64,000 bases of DNA from Xenococcaceae cyanobacterium MO_167.B27. Its GTDB lineage: Bacteria > Cyanobacteriota > Cyanobacteriia > Cyanobacteriales > Xenococcaceae. The notes below the pieces were generated by a model. That model saw only the letters and a program-made list of their open reading frames with translations. It was not told the origin of the DNA and searched no databases. Each line of letters opens with the position of its first letter. Position 1 is the stretch's first letter. Shown piece by piece: positions 35,819 through 46,166 of this stretch. The stretch spans positions 29,959 to 93,958 of the forward strand of contig JASJCP010000004.1 of assembly GCA_030065935.1 (NCBI GenBank), given 5' to 3'. Made by a program: the position numbers and the translations under genes.

Positions 35819-35846
35819 GTAAGGGCGAATCACCATTCGCCCTTAC
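35819..35846. repeat. REP-like palindrome between convergent genes
   Basis: GTAAGGGCGAAT (35819-35830) pairs perfectly with ATTCGCCCTTAC (35835-35846). A related palindrome lies between dapL and the family-3 binding protein at 51711. Both sit between convergent genes and may terminate transcription both ways. Confidence 0.65.
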
Positions 35847-35961
35847 ATTATTATTGTTTTAATCTATCTCTTAGTTGCTGTACTTAGAATGCTGAATGCT
35901 AAAAAAATACGATCCTATTTGGGATCGCATCTAAAAGAAAATTATTTTGAGATAAATTTTA

Positions 35962-37641
35962 CTACTTTAATAGAGTTGCAATTTCTGGTTCAACTATTGA
36001 AGGAATTGAGATATTTTGAGCATAAGTTTCATGATTCATCTCAGCAATCTTAGTGTGAGATTGACGCAATTCAGCATTGACTGCAACAGTCTTCACATCA
36101 TACATCTGAGTCGCTAACTTCGGATAAATTCCAATTCCAATAATTAAGACGAGAAAACAAGCAGCAATCAAGATTTCTCTGGAATTAGCATCATTAAAAG
36201 TAGCCTCTTCAGGTAAAACACAACTGTTACCAAAACATACTGCTGGTTCGTTGTCAGTATTTTTAATTAGGGATTTGTTGAGGTCACAAGCCAGATTTTC
36301 ATTGGAGTTAAAGAATACTAGTCTGAGCATCGACAACAAATAAATAGGAGTCAGAATAAGCCCCACCGCAGCCAGAAATACTATCACAGTACGGAAGCTA
36401 GATGTGTAAACATCACTGGTAACTATGCCAGCAAAAACGGCAATTTCACTTGCAAAACCACTCATCCCAGGAAGTGCTAAAGAAGCCATTGTAGCGATGG
36501 TAAATAGGGCAAAGGCTTTGGGCATTACTTGACCAATACCATCCATTCTATCCATGAATAGGGTATGAGTTCTGTCGTAGGTTACTCCTGTTAAGAAGAA
36601 AAGCACTGCTGCAATTAACCCATGAGAAAGCATCTGTAGCATCGCACCACTAATACCGATGTCGGTGAAAGAAGCAATACCCAGTAAGACAAATCCCATG
36701 TGAGAAACTGAGGAATAAGCCAAGCGACGCTTCATATTAGACTGACCAAAAGAGGTAAATGCACCATAGACAATATTAATTACACCTAAAGCTATTAGTA
36801 GCGGTGCAAAATAAGCGTGGGCATCGGGTAGAAGCTCTAAATTAAATCTTATTAAACCGTATCCACCCATTTTTAAGAGAACTCCTGCCAAAATCATGGA
36901 TATAGGGGCAGATGCTTCTCCGTGGGCATCAGGAAGCCAAGTATGTAGAGGGAAGATAGCTAGTTTAACACCAAAGGCAATGAGTAATCCTGCATATAGG
37001 GGTATCTCTAAAGCCAAGGGATAATCTTTTAAGTTGAGAGCAGCTAAATCGAAAGTAAAGTTGTTTCCATACAATGCCATTGCTAGTCCTGCTATCAGGA
37101 TAAAAATAGACGCTGCTGCTGTGTATAGTAAAAACTTAGTAGCTGCATAACGACGTTTTTCTCCACCCCAAATAGATACTAGTAAATATACAGGAACTAA
37201 CTCTAGTTCCCACATAATAAAGAATAGAAGCATATCTTGGGCGACAAATACTCCAATCTGAGCAGAATAGAGTAAAAGTATCAGGAAGTAGAACAAACGA
37301 GGTTTACGATCTACTTGCCACGCTGCCAAAATCGAAAGGGTAGTGACAAATCCTGCTAACAAAACTAGAGGCGCAGATAATCCATCTACCGAAACCGTCC
37401 AACTCAACCCTAACTGGGGTATCCAGGGATATTTTTCTACCAGTTGAAGTTGGTGAGCATCATTAAGATTATATTGCTGCCAAAATGCGTAGCACATTAA
37501 TACAAAGTCTGCGATGCCAACACCCAATGCGTAGGAGCGTACAAGCTTGCCTTCTTTGTCTGGAAGAAAAGGAATAGCAAAGGAAGCAATGAGAGGGAGT
37601 AGGACGATGGCGGTAAGCCAAGGAAATTGATCCGCTATCAT
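35962..37641 (-). CDS. ndhD: NAD(P)H-quinone oxidoreductase subunit 4 (NdhD)
   Basis: Proton-pumping membrane subunit of the photosynthetic NDH-1 complex in the thylakoid membrane, taking part in cyclic electron flow and respiration. 559 aa with about 14 spans; conserved blocks [35 protein letters not shown] and KMGGYGLIR. Between late spans there is an extra polar segment with two Cys ([16 protein letters not shown]). The length suggests an NdhD1/D2-type subunit of respiratory or cyclic NDH-1 rather than the CO2-uptake forms; this is tentative. The ndhF partner is not adjacent. Confidence 0.92.
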   Translation of the reverse strand: MIADQFPWLTAIVLLPLIASFAIPFLPDKEGKLVRSYALGVGIADFVLMCYAFWQQYNLNDAHQLQLVEKYPWIPQLGLSWTVSVDGLSAPLVLLAGFVTTLSILAAWQVDRKPRLFYFLILLLYSAQIGVFVAQDMLLFFIMWELELVPVYLLVSIWGGEKRRYAATKFLLYTAAASIFILIAGLAMALYGNNFTFDLAALNLKDYPLALEIPLYAGLLIAFGVKLAIFPLHTWLPDAHGEASAPISMILAGVLLKMGGYGLIRFNLELLPDAHAYFAPLLIALGVINIVYGAFTSFGQSNMKRRLAYSSVSHMGFVLLGIASFTDIGISGAMLQMLSHGLIAAVLFFLTGVTYDRTHTLFMDRMDGIGQVMPKAFALFTIATMASLALPGMSGFASEIAVFAGIVTSDVYTSSFRTVIVFLAAVGLILTPIYLLSMLRLVFFNSNENLACDLNKSLIKNTDNEPAVCFGNSCVLPEEATFNDANSREILIAACFLVLIIGIGIYPKLATQMYDVKTVAVNAELRQSHTKIAEMNHETYAQNISIPSIVEPEIATLLK

Positions 37642-37926
37642 AGTTATAATGATAAGTAAAAATACTTAATTGTTTATCTTTTACTATTATATTAAAGAAT
37701 GTAAATTAACGATAATTTAATTTTATTTTGTTATTAATTAGTTACACAAATACTTAATAATTGTTACATCAGGGAAGAGTTAGAAGCTGAGGGGTTTTTA
37801 GCTCCAAGATTTCCTACAGGGGGGCGATTTTACCCTGATTTATCGGTAAAAATGGCTTAATGTTGCTCCTCTTCTCAAATATTTAGATGGTATTCTAAAG
37901 TAAAATAAACCTTAAATTAGAATACT

Positions 37927-38259
37927 GTGTTTGATTTAGAACCTATTTTTGAATTTTCTCGTCAGAATTGCGTTGCTATTTGCTCTTTTCTGGTTCCTGC
38001 TAATCTTTTAGCTACTTTACTAACTTTAGTATTCTTGGCGATGCAGCGTCCTCTATTACAGATTAAAACTGTTGTTACCATTGGCACAATCTTGGCTTTA
38101 AGTTTATTTCTTCACATCGCTACTTGGTTTATTATCGGTGTAATTACCCCTGTTACCTTCATCTTGGCAGGATTAGGGACAACTTGTTTGGTGATTAATT
38201 TAGTTGCTGTGGTAGCTCGCAAAAATATTAATTATCTAAGATCTAAGTTAAGTGGTTGA
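37927..38259 (+). CDS. Small membrane protein, hypothetical (110 aa)
   Basis: GTG start. Three predicted membrane spans (CSFLVPANLLATLLTLVFLA, VVTIGTILALSLFLHIATWF and ITPVTFILAGLGTTCLVINL) and a short basic end. It looks like a conserved cyanobacterial membrane protein of unknown function. It is 61 bases before the kinase gene on the same strand, so the two may be co-expressed. Confidence 0.6.
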   Translation: MFDLEPIFEFSRQNCVAICSFLVPANLLATLLTLVFLAMQRPLLQIKTVVTIGTILALSLFLHIATWFIIGVITPVTFILAGLGTTCLVINLVAVVARKNINYLRSKLSG

Positions 38260-38320
38260 TGACAAACAAAAATCCCTTGCTAGAATAGCTTTAATCTTTT
38301 GAGAGTTATCACGGCTAAAT

Positions 38321-39736
38321 ATGGCAACATCCTCTTTACTACGAGATGGTACTATACTGAGCGATCGCTATCGGATTATTAAACAAATTGGACGAGGTGG
38401 TTTTGGCAGAACTTATTTAGCGGAAGATACTTATCGCTACAACGAATATTGTGTTCTAAAAGAGTTTTCTCCCCAAGTAAGTGGCGATCGCGAAGTCCAA
38501 AAAGCCGAAGCCTTATTTGAAAGAGAAGCAGGAATTCTTTACAAACTGAAACACGATCAGATTCCACGATTTGAAGCTTTATTGAGGACTAGAATCGAGG
38601 GGAAAAAAGCTCTGTTTTTGGTACAACAGTACATACCAGGACAGACTTACTGGGATTTGTTAAAAAATCGCGGTACATTTTCCCAATCGGAAATTACAGA
38701 ATTACTAATGGAATTGCTCCCGGTTTTAGAGTATATTCACTCCCAAAATTTAATTCATCGAGATATTTCCCCAGATAATTTGATTCGGCGAACCTATGAT
38801 GGTAAGCCTGTATTAATAGATTTTGGTTGTGTCAAATTAGCTGCTAATGCGGTTTCTCAATCTTCGGGACAATCTGTCACTTTAATCGGTAAAAAAGGCT
38901 ACTCTCCAGAAGAACAAATGCTGAGTGGAAGAGCTTTTCCCAATAGCGATTTATATTCCTTAGCTGCGACAATCTTAGTCTTGTTAACGGGTAAATCTCC
39001 TGAGGAACTATACAATAGTCGAGAAGGGAAATGGAACTGGGAATCACAAGTAGAAATAAGCTCTGCTAAAGTAAGAATTCTCAATAAAATGCTAGCTTAT
39101 CGTCCACGCGATCGCTATAAGTCAGCAACCGAGGTAAAAGAAGCTTTAAACAAAGAACAAAGTTTTGCAGTAGCAGATTTCATCTCGCGCTTACGCACTT
39201 TAATTGTTGCGCCAAAAGACAGTACTACAAAAAATTCATCCCCAGCTACTAGTAGTTATAAAAGTAATATTGCTCGTTTAAAAAATTCTTTGGTGAGTAA
39301 CTTAAGTAAAATCAAAACAGAAGTAGTAAAAATTTCTACTACAGTTGATAATTTACCTTATATTAGAAACCATAATATTTATCGGTGGCAATGGGTATTA
39401 ATTATTATAGGGGTAGTTACCCTACCAGGAATTGCCTCATTTTCTGTCGTTAAATTGAGACTTTTAGCTAATGACTACCAAGAAACTGTAGATAATACTG
39501 GAGTAAGCGTTAGAGAAGAAACACAACAAAAAAATATTTATCAACGCATTCAAGCTTTAGAATTAGATTCTAGTGATTTTTACACTCAAGTAGATCGAAT
39601 ATTTTATCGTCAATATCCTGAGTTAAAAGGTGTGATACTTACTGAAAATGCGGAGCATACTAAATACCGTAAAATCTGGTATGAAATTGCCGAAAATCTT
39701 TTAGATCAACAAGAACAAAAAAGCTCTAGTCTTTAA
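38321..39736 (+). CDS. Ser/Thr protein kinase with a C-terminal membrane span
   Basis: 471-aa Hanks-type kinase: glycine loop GRGGFGRTYLA (about 25-35), Lys47 in VLKEF, HRDISPDN (146-153) and DFG (167-169). The subdomain VIb Lys (HRDxK) is replaced by Ser, as in some cyanobacterial kinases of the SpkB/SpkF-like groups, which may alter activity. A transmembrane segment (about 352-372) separates the kinase from a ~95-residue outer domain that could sense an extracytoplasmic signal. It lacks the N-terminal 4-Cys motif of the kinase at 12.4 kb. Confidence 0.88.
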   Translation: MATSSLLRDGTILSDRYRIIKQIGRGGFGRTYLAEDTYRYNEYCVLKEFSPQVSGDREVQKAEALFEREAGILYKLKHDQIPRFEALLRTRIEGKKALFLVQQYIPGQTYWDLLKNRGTFSQSEITELLMELLPVLEYIHSQNLIHRDISPDNLIRRTYDGKPVLIDFGCVKLAANAVSQSSGQSVTLIGKKGYSPEEQMLSGRAFPNSDLYSLAATILVLLTGKSPEELYNSREGKWNWESQVEISSAKVRILNKMLAYRPRDRYKSATEVKEALNKEQSFAVADFISRLRTLIVAPKDSTTKNSSPATSSYKSNIARLKNSLVSNLSKIKTEVVKISTTVDNLPYIRNHNIYRWQWVLIIIGVVTLPGIASFSVVKLRLLANDYQETVDNTGVSVREETQQKNIYQRIQALELDSSDFYTQVDRIFYRQYPELKGVILTENAEHTKYRKIWYEIAENLLDQQEQKSSSL

Positions 39737-39852
39737 TAGAATTTTTATTAACTAAAACAAGAAATAATAATAATAGTTCCTAGGTCTTTAGCTGTATTAA
39801 AAAATAGTCTCTTATTTACACAATCCCCTACAAATCAGCAACAGTGGATAGT

Positions 39853-40488
39853 TTATGATGCTAGTTCAGCAATTGTGTTTTCAGCTTTTTCTCCAACCTC
39901 TGATTCTTCAATTGCTAATCGTTGTAAAACAAAAACGGGAGTATTTGTATTCTCGGCAACTGCAATTCTAACATCTTCATCTTCATGTTCTGCTAATTTT
40001 TCTAAAAGTTTTGCAGGAGTAATCGGGCTGTGAGCTACTGCTGTTTTGACTTGCCAAGATTCATCTTCTGCTAATTGTTCTAAATACTCTTCTGGTGTAT
40101 TTATATTTCCAGCCACCAAACTTCTAATGTTTTCATCTGGATGTTTTAAACCATTATTCAAAAACCAATGTGGCAGCCGAAGGAAGAATGAGTCTGTCCC
40201 TCCACCGTAGCAATCTGGCTTGTAAAAATGAGGAGAAGCGGACTCAAAATATGTGTAGTAAATATCTTCAACAAGATTAGGGTTTTCAACCAGGATCAGT
40301 TCTAAAGCTGGATTTTTATCTGTTTCATGGAGATAATCCCAAGCCAGATGGATTAATAAATCTATTGGTATATTAGGATTTCTAGCGACAGCAGCAACTA
40401 TTTCACTATCGCTAGTTTTAGCCACCAATTCTCTTAATTGGTCGGCTGAAGTATTAATATTTTCAGCAATACTAAGATATTCAGACAT
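39853..40488 (-). CDS. Leucine-rich-repeat-variant (LRV) protein
   Basis: 211-aa soluble protein. The C-terminal half has repeats of the LRV type: NTPEEYLEQLAEDESWQVKT, then AVAHSPITPAKLLEKLAEHE and VRIAVAENTNTPVFVLQRLA; weaker repeats occur at the N-terminus (RNPNIPIDLLIHLA). The middle holds a less regular insert with Cys and Phe. These repeats form alpha-solenoids for protein binding. The partner is unknown. It stands alone. Confidence 0.7.
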   Translation of the reverse strand: MSEYLSIAENINTSADQLRELVAKTSDSEIVAAVARNPNIPIDLLIHLAWDYLHETDKNPALELILVENPNLVEDIYYTYFESASPHFYKPDCYGGGTDSFFLRLPHWFLNNGLKHPDENIRSLVAGNINTPEEYLEQLAEDESWQVKTAVAHSPITPAKLLEKLAEHEDEDVRIAVAENTNTPVFVLQRLAIEESEVGEKAENTIAELAS

Positions 40489-40603
40489 TACAATTTAGTA
40501 ACTTCGATTGATTATAGTGTTTCTCAAATTGATGAGCTACAAAGCCAAACTGATACTTGTTGATGCTTAAAGATAACTTTTGCACCGCATTGCTACTTAT
40601 TAT

Positions 40604-40996
40604 TTAACCTACTTTTTCTAATAACTGACGACGCTTTTGTTCAAACTCATATTCAGTGATTAAACCTTCCTCTCGTAATTGATTTAATTCTCGTAAGGCT
40701 TCTGCGATCGCGCTTACTTGATTACTGTTGGTCAAGAGGTTACTAGTTTGCCCATTAAACTGCAATTCAAACTGTTCTATATCTTGACTCAAATACCAAA
40801 CTGCATCAATAGCACAAGCAGCGATCGTTATGGAAATTGATACGGGACTAAGCAACAGATAAACAATACCCCAAATTGGCTGTCCTAGATAAAATTTGTG
40901 TAACCCAGGTATAGGGGTTACTGTTCCCAATAAAGCTAAGACTACTGCTACTTTGCGATTCTTGTAATAATTTAAAAATTTTTCTAATTTCAACAT
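40604..40996 (-). CDS. TM2-domain protein with SHOCT tail
   Basis: 130-aa membrane protein. The TM2 domain has two spans around GLHKFYLGQPIWGIVYLLL with the conserved GxHxFYLG turn. The C-terminal SHOCT motif reads ALRELNQLREEGLITEYEFE followed by KRRQLL, a short oligomerisation element. It is encoded upstream, on the same strand, of nothing closer than the LRV gene; the dynamin gene lies 190 bases away in the same orientation. Function unknown. Confidence 0.75.
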   Translation of the reverse strand: MLKLEKFLNYYKNRKVAVVLALLGTVTPIPGLHKFYLGQPIWGIVYLLLSPVSISITIAACAIDAVWYLSQDIEQFELQFNGQTSNLLTNSNQVSAIAEALRELNQLREEGLITEYEFEQKRRQLLEKVG

Positions 40997-41187
40997 TTGC
41001 TATAGTCAACTTTCATGATGAGGAATGAAGGATGAAGGATTAGGATCAAAAGCTTAGTTTTTTTATCGAGTCTAGAGTTATGATACAGCAGTTTTTATCG
41101 TCTTTAGCTTTAGAAACGCCCAGTGTTAGGAAATTCAACTGTCCTCAATCCCCATTAGCAAATATAATCTAGAGAATATTTAAACGC

Positions 41188-43620
41188 CTATAGTTTCAAT
41201 TTACCAAGAAATTGTTGAGTAATTTCAAGATACTTATCAGTTTTCTGAAGATAAGTTGTAGTTTCTGGAACTAGAGCATCAATTTGTTTATATAGTTCCT
41301 GTCTCTGTTCTAAGGATAACTGATGATCGCTCTGTGCTTGTTGAATATTTTTTAAATAGCTGCTTAAATAGTCGTCAAGTTGAGCAAAAAAATCATCTAC
41401 TTGTTCTTGGATGTTACCCTCTAAATGTTGAATAACTTTGACCTTGACATTTTCAATAAAATTTTCACTATGAATATTAATCTCGTTGACTAATTCCTGA
41501 AGTGAAACAGTATAATAATTTTCCTGTTTATATGGTTTTTGATAAGTTTCTGTACTGTAAAATGGCACAATACCAAACCAGTAGTACCAAGCTCGCTTTT
41601 TGACTATTCTTTCTTCATAATCTCCTTCTACTAAGCGAGTTTTTGTTTTCACAAAATTTTGATTTACTTCAAGATCATTTTCTGTTCCAATTTCTGGCGT
41701 AGGCAGACGTAAATCTATTTCAAAATTAGTTTGCAATCTTACTTTGGCTCGCTCAATTATGGGTTGAGTTTCTTTGGTCAAACAATCAATTAAAGTAGTA
41801 CTTGCTTGCTCAATTTCGACTTCGATATTTTTTCTAGTAGTCAAAATTAAAGTATCTAACCTATTTCTTGACCAAGCTAGTGCTTTTTGGGTAAAAATCT
41901 TAGCTTCTTTTTCTGTAGTGAAAGGAATAGTTGCTGCTGTTTTGTGTTCTAAATTAGATTTGAGGTTGTCCGCTATCCATTTGGGTAATAAATCAAAATC
42001 CCCAATATTTTTTAAAAGTAATTCTCTAGTTTTTATGTCAGCTTTTTTAACAAGATCTCCTCTTTGATATTCCGCTTCATTAAAGTAATCTTCTAAGCTG
42101 AATTTAGCTTGTGTTTTTAAATCGGCTAGGATGGTTTCGAGATTTTCATGTAAGCGATTTTTGATTTCACCAATTTCTTTTAAATTAGAACTACAGGTTT
42201 CTAAATATTCTAAATCCGATTCTAAGGCTTTAATTTCTTGTTGTAACTTTTCCGTGTTTTGATTAATTGCATTACTGCGAAGGCTTAAATCATCTTTTAA
42301 CTCTAAAAGACGATAACGACTCAGGTTTAAAGCCGACATCAAACAGCGAGGTGCTGCAGTCGCCATTAATGTGGAAATTGCTTCTTGTAGGAAAGGAGAA
42401 AAACCAGATTTTTTCCATAGTTTCAGAGCTTTTTTAGCTAAGAATTTGACTGTAAAATCCTCGATTTGTTCATCCCAATCAATACCGAAAACTTCTTGGG
42501 CGATAGTCTCAAGAGAAGCAATTTCTAAAAGTTTTATTCTGGGATTTTGTTGAACTTCTAGTAAAAATTGGGTCGCTGCAAAAGCGCGAATAGCTGATAC
42601 TTCAAAGATTCGGTTACTGACATCTGACCCATTTAATTCTAAATCTGCAATGACAAAATCTCTGACTTGTTCCCTAGTCATGTCTCCTTTACGGCGTTGA
42701 TCTACTTTATTGACGACGATGTAGAGATTATCTTGACCAATTAATTCTAAAACAGGCTTGACTTGTTTTTTGATAGCTTCGGCTGCTTCATTATTGAGTT
42801 GGGTATAGTCAAGAACTATTAAAACAATAGAACTACGACGTAACTGTTCTTCTACTACTGTAGTAAGTCTAAGATTTTCTCCTGCTTCATTGGGACCTGG
42901 AGTATCAACGATTACTAAATTACCAAGGGTTTTAGCTGGGGAAATTCCTGATATACCTAAAAAAGGAGTGGTAATACAAGGAACTTCGGTAAATTGGGCT
43001 AAGGGGTCTTTTAAGGGTTCGAGGGCGCAGTAAAGACGGATAATATGATTGAGGTGATTTAAAGCTTTGTTGATCGCTGCACGTCCTTCGATTTGATTCG
43101 AGAAAGGAAAATCTGCTGTATTTATTGCTTCTAATAAGTCTAAAAGATGAGGATATCGAGCCAGTTTTTGCTGTAGTGATTCAATTCCTGAGTTGGCTAT
43201 TTGCTGTTTAATGTCTTGATAGATGTCTTGAAAAATATTAAGGGTTTCTGCTTCTAGAGTCAGTATCGGTTCTCTGAGTTTAGTACTAAAAGCTATTTCT
43301 GTGGGGAGAGTTGTCATCGCTGTCGCACAACTTGGTAACAATTCCTGTCCTGCGATCGCATTAATAATAGTCGATTTTCCCGCTTTCATTGGGGCGACGA
43401 TTGCCATTTTCAGTTGTAAATCTGCTACATTTTGACTTGCTTCTACTAATTGCTGTTGAAACTGGCTATATTTATTACCAGAAGCATCCTGAGTTAAACT
43501 TGCTTGAGTATGATCGATGAGACTACCGATATCATCTAATAAGTTAATGACCTCTTGTTGTAGATTTTCAATTTTGGGTGACTTATTACGGGTTTTAGTA
43601 CTGGGTGCGCTCTCAACCAT
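41188..43620 (-). CDS. Bacterial dynamin-family GTPase
   Basis: 810-aa large GTPase. G1 is PMKAGKSTIINA (about 78-89), followed by a Thr-containing switch I (CATAMTTLPTEI), G3 VIVDTPGPNEAG and G4 VVNKVDQRRKG. A long helical stalk follows with a coiled-coil region around 440-500, and a hydrophobic/aromatic patch (RAWYYWFGIVPFYSTE) likely acts as the membrane-binding paddle. Bacterial dynamins remodel membranes and some act in phage tolerance. Unlike the protein at 20.3 kb, this one has complete nucleotide-binding motifs. Confidence 0.82.
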   Translation of the reverse strand: MVESAPSTKTRNKSPKIENLQQEVINLLDDIGSLIDHTQASLTQDASGNKYSQFQQQLVEASQNVADLQLKMAIVAPMKAGKSTIINAIAGQELLPSCATAMTTLPTEIAFSTKLREPILTLEAETLNIFQDIYQDIKQQIANSGIESLQQKLARYPHLLDLLEAINTADFPFSNQIEGRAAINKALNHLNHIIRLYCALEPLKDPLAQFTEVPCITTPFLGISGISPAKTLGNLVIVDTPGPNEAGENLRLTTVVEEQLRRSSIVLIVLDYTQLNNEAAEAIKKQVKPVLELIGQDNLYIVVNKVDQRRKGDMTREQVRDFVIADLELNGSDVSNRIFEVSAIRAFAATQFLLEVQQNPRIKLLEIASLETIAQEVFGIDWDEQIEDFTVKFLAKKALKLWKKSGFSPFLQEAISTLMATAAPRCLMSALNLSRYRLLELKDDLSLRSNAINQNTEKLQQEIKALESDLEYLETCSSNLKEIGEIKNRLHENLETILADLKTQAKFSLEDYFNEAEYQRGDLVKKADIKTRELLLKNIGDFDLLPKWIADNLKSNLEHKTAATIPFTTEKEAKIFTQKALAWSRNRLDTLILTTRKNIEVEIEQASTTLIDCLTKETQPIIERAKVRLQTNFEIDLRLPTPEIGTENDLEVNQNFVKTKTRLVEGDYEERIVKKRAWYYWFGIVPFYSTETYQKPYKQENYYTVSLQELVNEINIHSENFIENVKVKVIQHLEGNIQEQVDDFFAQLDDYLSSYLKNIQQAQSDHQLSLEQRQELYKQIDALVPETTTYLQKTDKYLEITQQFLGKLKL

Positions 43621-44024
43621 TTGATGATACTTCAGCTAACTCTTTTCCCGAGTCTGGCATAGGTGCAATAGTTACAACCTCAGTAAAAACTCATAATCTG
43701 AGCTTGATCAATTATTTAGTGCCTATTTCAACTATCCCTTCATACTGATGCACCGACTACTTATTACTTTTGACTAGAGTTCTGGGTAAAAGTACTTAGG
43801 GTTTTTGTTTACTTTTATAAAATTATATGAATAAACATAACTTTTCTCAAGACTTATTTAAGTACTTTCCCTATAATAAATAATTATAAAGGACTAGTTT
43901 ATTTTCAATGAGCATAGCTTGGTTGATGTTTTTAAATTGATCCCAAAAGCTTGGCTCTTAAAAACTCTAATTTTTTTTAATAAATGTCCTGCTTAGAAAA
44001 TTGTCACAAAGAGGTAACAAAAGA

Positions 44025-44138
44025 ATGAAAACTTCATCTTCTTCCAATGTGGGAAAATCCCTAGCTTTAGCAATTGCACTATCTGTGACTAGCATCGCAG
44101 TGATTAGCATAATGGCGATAGCGAGTGGTCAGCTTTAA
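44025..44138 (+). CDS. Small single-span membrane protein (37 aa)
   Basis: ATG at 44025 with GAGGT ten bases upstream. A Ser-rich start (MKTSSSSNVGKS) leads into one hydrophobic span (LALAIALSVTSIAVISIMAI) and a short end. The composition and ribosome binding site make a real small membrane protein plausible. It precedes fetB by 27 bases on the same strand and may be translated from the same mRNA. Confidence 0.45.
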   Translation: MKTSSSSNVGKSLALAIALSVTSIAVISIMAIASGQL

Positions 44139-44165
44139 ACTTGCTTGGATAGAACTTAGTTTTGA

Positions 44166-44942
44166 ATGAATAGTGCTATCGAACTAGACTCTTTTGATTT
44201 GGCGTTAGCTTTAGGGATAATGGGAATGACAATTGCTTTATCCTTATGGCAAAACTTAGGGTTAGGAAAACAGTTAGCTTTGGGAACGGGGCGTTCTTTA
44301 TTACAACTTTTGGTAGTAGGTTATGTCTTAGATTTAGTTTTCGCCCTCGACAACTGGTTAGCTGTGATAGGCATAATAATCGTCATGTCATCTATTGCAG
44401 CTATAGTTGCTCGTAATCGTATTGATCGCAAAATCAAAGGAATATTACCTTTAGTGTGGCTCTCCTTAGTAAGTAGCACTAGCCTAACTTTAAGCTATAT
44501 TATCCTTCTAATTATTCAGCCTCCGCGCTGGTATGAAGCCCAATATTTAATACCCCTTGCAGGAATGATCTTGGGACAAGCAATGAATGCTGCTGCTTTG
44601 GCTGGCGATCGCCTAGTCAAAGCAATTCAACAACATCGGCTTGAAATTGAAACCAGGCTTTCTTTAGGCGCAACTCCCAAACAAGCCATTTTTGGCTACC
44701 AGAAAGAGGCGATTCGTACTGGCTTAATCCCGATTGTAAACAATATGATGGTAGTAGGCTTAGTAAGTTTACCAGGAATGCTTACAGGTCAAGTAATCGC
44801 AGGAAGCGACCCCCTCAATGCAGCTTCGTATCAAATTTTAATTATCTTCGCCATTGTCTGTACTAATCTAATGGCGACTTTACTAGTTACAGAAACTCTT
44901 TATCGGCAGTTTTTTAATCGCGAGATGCAGTTATTGCGTTAA
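44166..44942 (+). CDS. fetB: FetB-type (UPF0014) ABC transporter permease
   Basis: 258-aa inner-membrane permease of the FetAB/YbbM family, linked in E. coli to iron export and oxidative stress resistance. Seven hydrophobic segments; family blocks LGLGKQLALGTGRSLLQLLV, LIPLAGMILGQAMNAAALAG, RLSLGATPKQA and GLIPIVNNMMVVGLVSLPGM. The ATPase partner FetA is not next to it, so it must pair with an ATPase elsewhere. The substrate is inferred from the family only. Confidence 0.82.
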   Translation: MNSAIELDSFDLALALGIMGMTIALSLWQNLGLGKQLALGTGRSLLQLLVVGYVLDLVFALDNWLAVIGIIIVMSSIAAIVARNRIDRKIKGILPLVWLSLVSSTSLTLSYIILLIIQPPRWYEAQYLIPLAGMILGQAMNAAALAGDRLVKAIQQHRLEIETRLSLGATPKQAIFGYQKEAIRTGLIPIVNNMMVVGLVSLPGMLTGQVIAGSDPLNAASYQILIIFAIVCTNLMATLLVTETLYRQFFNREMQLLR

Positions 44943-45263
44943 ATTAGTACTTTTAATTACATAAGTACTAAATATTAAGGTGTTTAGTACTTATATAGTA
45001 GGTAATAGACCCGCGCGGAAGCGAGATTTTTTAATTATTTTGTAGAGACGCGATATATCATACTAAATCCTATTCTTATATGTGACCTGTATCAAGCGGA
45101 TTTAGGTCTGTACGACAATAATTAATGAGAGTTTTGGTACAATAACTCCCTATTATAAGGGCTGTTTTGTAACTTTTATGGGCGCAAGCCTTGTGCAGAT
45201 TCTTTTTTGTTAATCTAAAACCTCAAAACTGAGATATTTTCGTGTAAGAGTGCAAGATATAAG
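44943..45263. other. Spacer between convergent fetB and mazG, with a degenerate repeat copy
   Basis: Carries TTAGTACTT/AAGTACTA inverted repeats (44945-44998), which may terminate transcription, and near 45250-45260 GTGCAAGATAT, the inverted end of the dispersed hairpin repeat; about 60 bases inward from it resemble the left part of that repeat on the minus strand. No gene seen. Confidence 0.45.
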
Positions 45264-46088
45264 TTAACCATCATTAATTTTTGATTTGGCTTGTTGCCAA
45301 AGGGCTTCTAACTCTAAGAGAGTATATTCTGTAATAGGACGTTCTGCAAAGGATTCCATCATGGACAAACGTTGGATAAAGCGATGGTTTGTTCCTTGTA
45401 AAGCTTCACTGGGATCTAGTTCATACCAACGAGCCAGATTAATAATGGTAAATAATAAATCTCCTAATTCTGCTTGCTGATGAGCTTTATCAGAAGTGCT
45501 TAAGGCTTCTTTAAATTCAGTTAACTCTTCGTTAAATTTTTCCCAAACCCCGCCTATATTTTCCCATTCAAAACCAGCAGCAGCAGCTTTTTTTGATATT
45601 TTCATTCCCGACATAAGAGGTGGTAGAGTTCGAGCATAACGACGCAGTTTATTGCTCAACAATTGAGCTTGTTCGAGACTTTCTCCTTTTTCCTGCGCCT
45701 TAATTTGTTCCCAATTTTGACTGACTTCTTCAGCACCGTTAACTTCTACATCAGAGAAGACATGGGGATGACGACGAATTAATTTTTCTGTGATTCCTTG
45801 GGCTACTTCTTCTAGAGAAAAATAGTTGCTTTCTTGAGCAATTTGTGCTTGCAAGACTACTTGTAATAATAAGTCTCCCAATTCTTCTGCGATCGCATTT
45901 TGATCATCACTTTGGATAGCATCTATCACTTCATAGGCTTCTTCTACTATATAAGGTATAAGGCTTTCCGCAGTTTGTTCCAAGTCCCAAGGACAACCCC
46001 CATCAGGATTTCTTAGTTGAGCGACTACTTCTATTAGGTTCTGTAAAGCAGCTAGAACTGAATTATTTATTTGATGTTTTTTGTTCAT
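45264..46088 (-). CDS. mazG: Nucleoside triphosphate pyrophosphohydrolase
   Basis: All-alpha NTP pyrophosphohydrolase that removes abnormal or excess NTPs. Two MazG domains are visible: the first with GGCPWDLEQTAESLIPYIVE and EEAYEVIDAI...EELGDLLLQVV (EExxE and ExxD metal ligands), the second with GFEWENIGGVWEKFNEE and AELGDLLFTIINLAR. Length 274 aa as in E. coli. Divergent from the RTX gene across a 312-base spacer with three GTA-N8-TAC boxes. Confidence 0.93.
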   Translation of the reverse strand: MNKKHQINNSVLAALQNLIEVVAQLRNPDGGCPWDLEQTAESLIPYIVEEAYEVIDAIQSDDQNAIAEELGDLLLQVVLQAQIAQESNYFSLEEVAQGITEKLIRRHPHVFSDVEVNGAEEVSQNWEQIKAQEKGESLEQAQLLSNKLRRYARTLPPLMSGMKISKKAAAAGFEWENIGGVWEKFNEELTEFKEALSTSDKAHQQAELGDLLFTIINLARWYELDPSEALQGTNHRFIQRLSMMESFAERPITEYTLLELEALWQQAKSKINDG

Positions 46089-46166
46089 TATATTTGTAAT
46101 TTTCCAACAATTATGAATAGTTGTAACGTAATTTAATACAACTAGGTAATCCCAAGGCTTGTGGAT

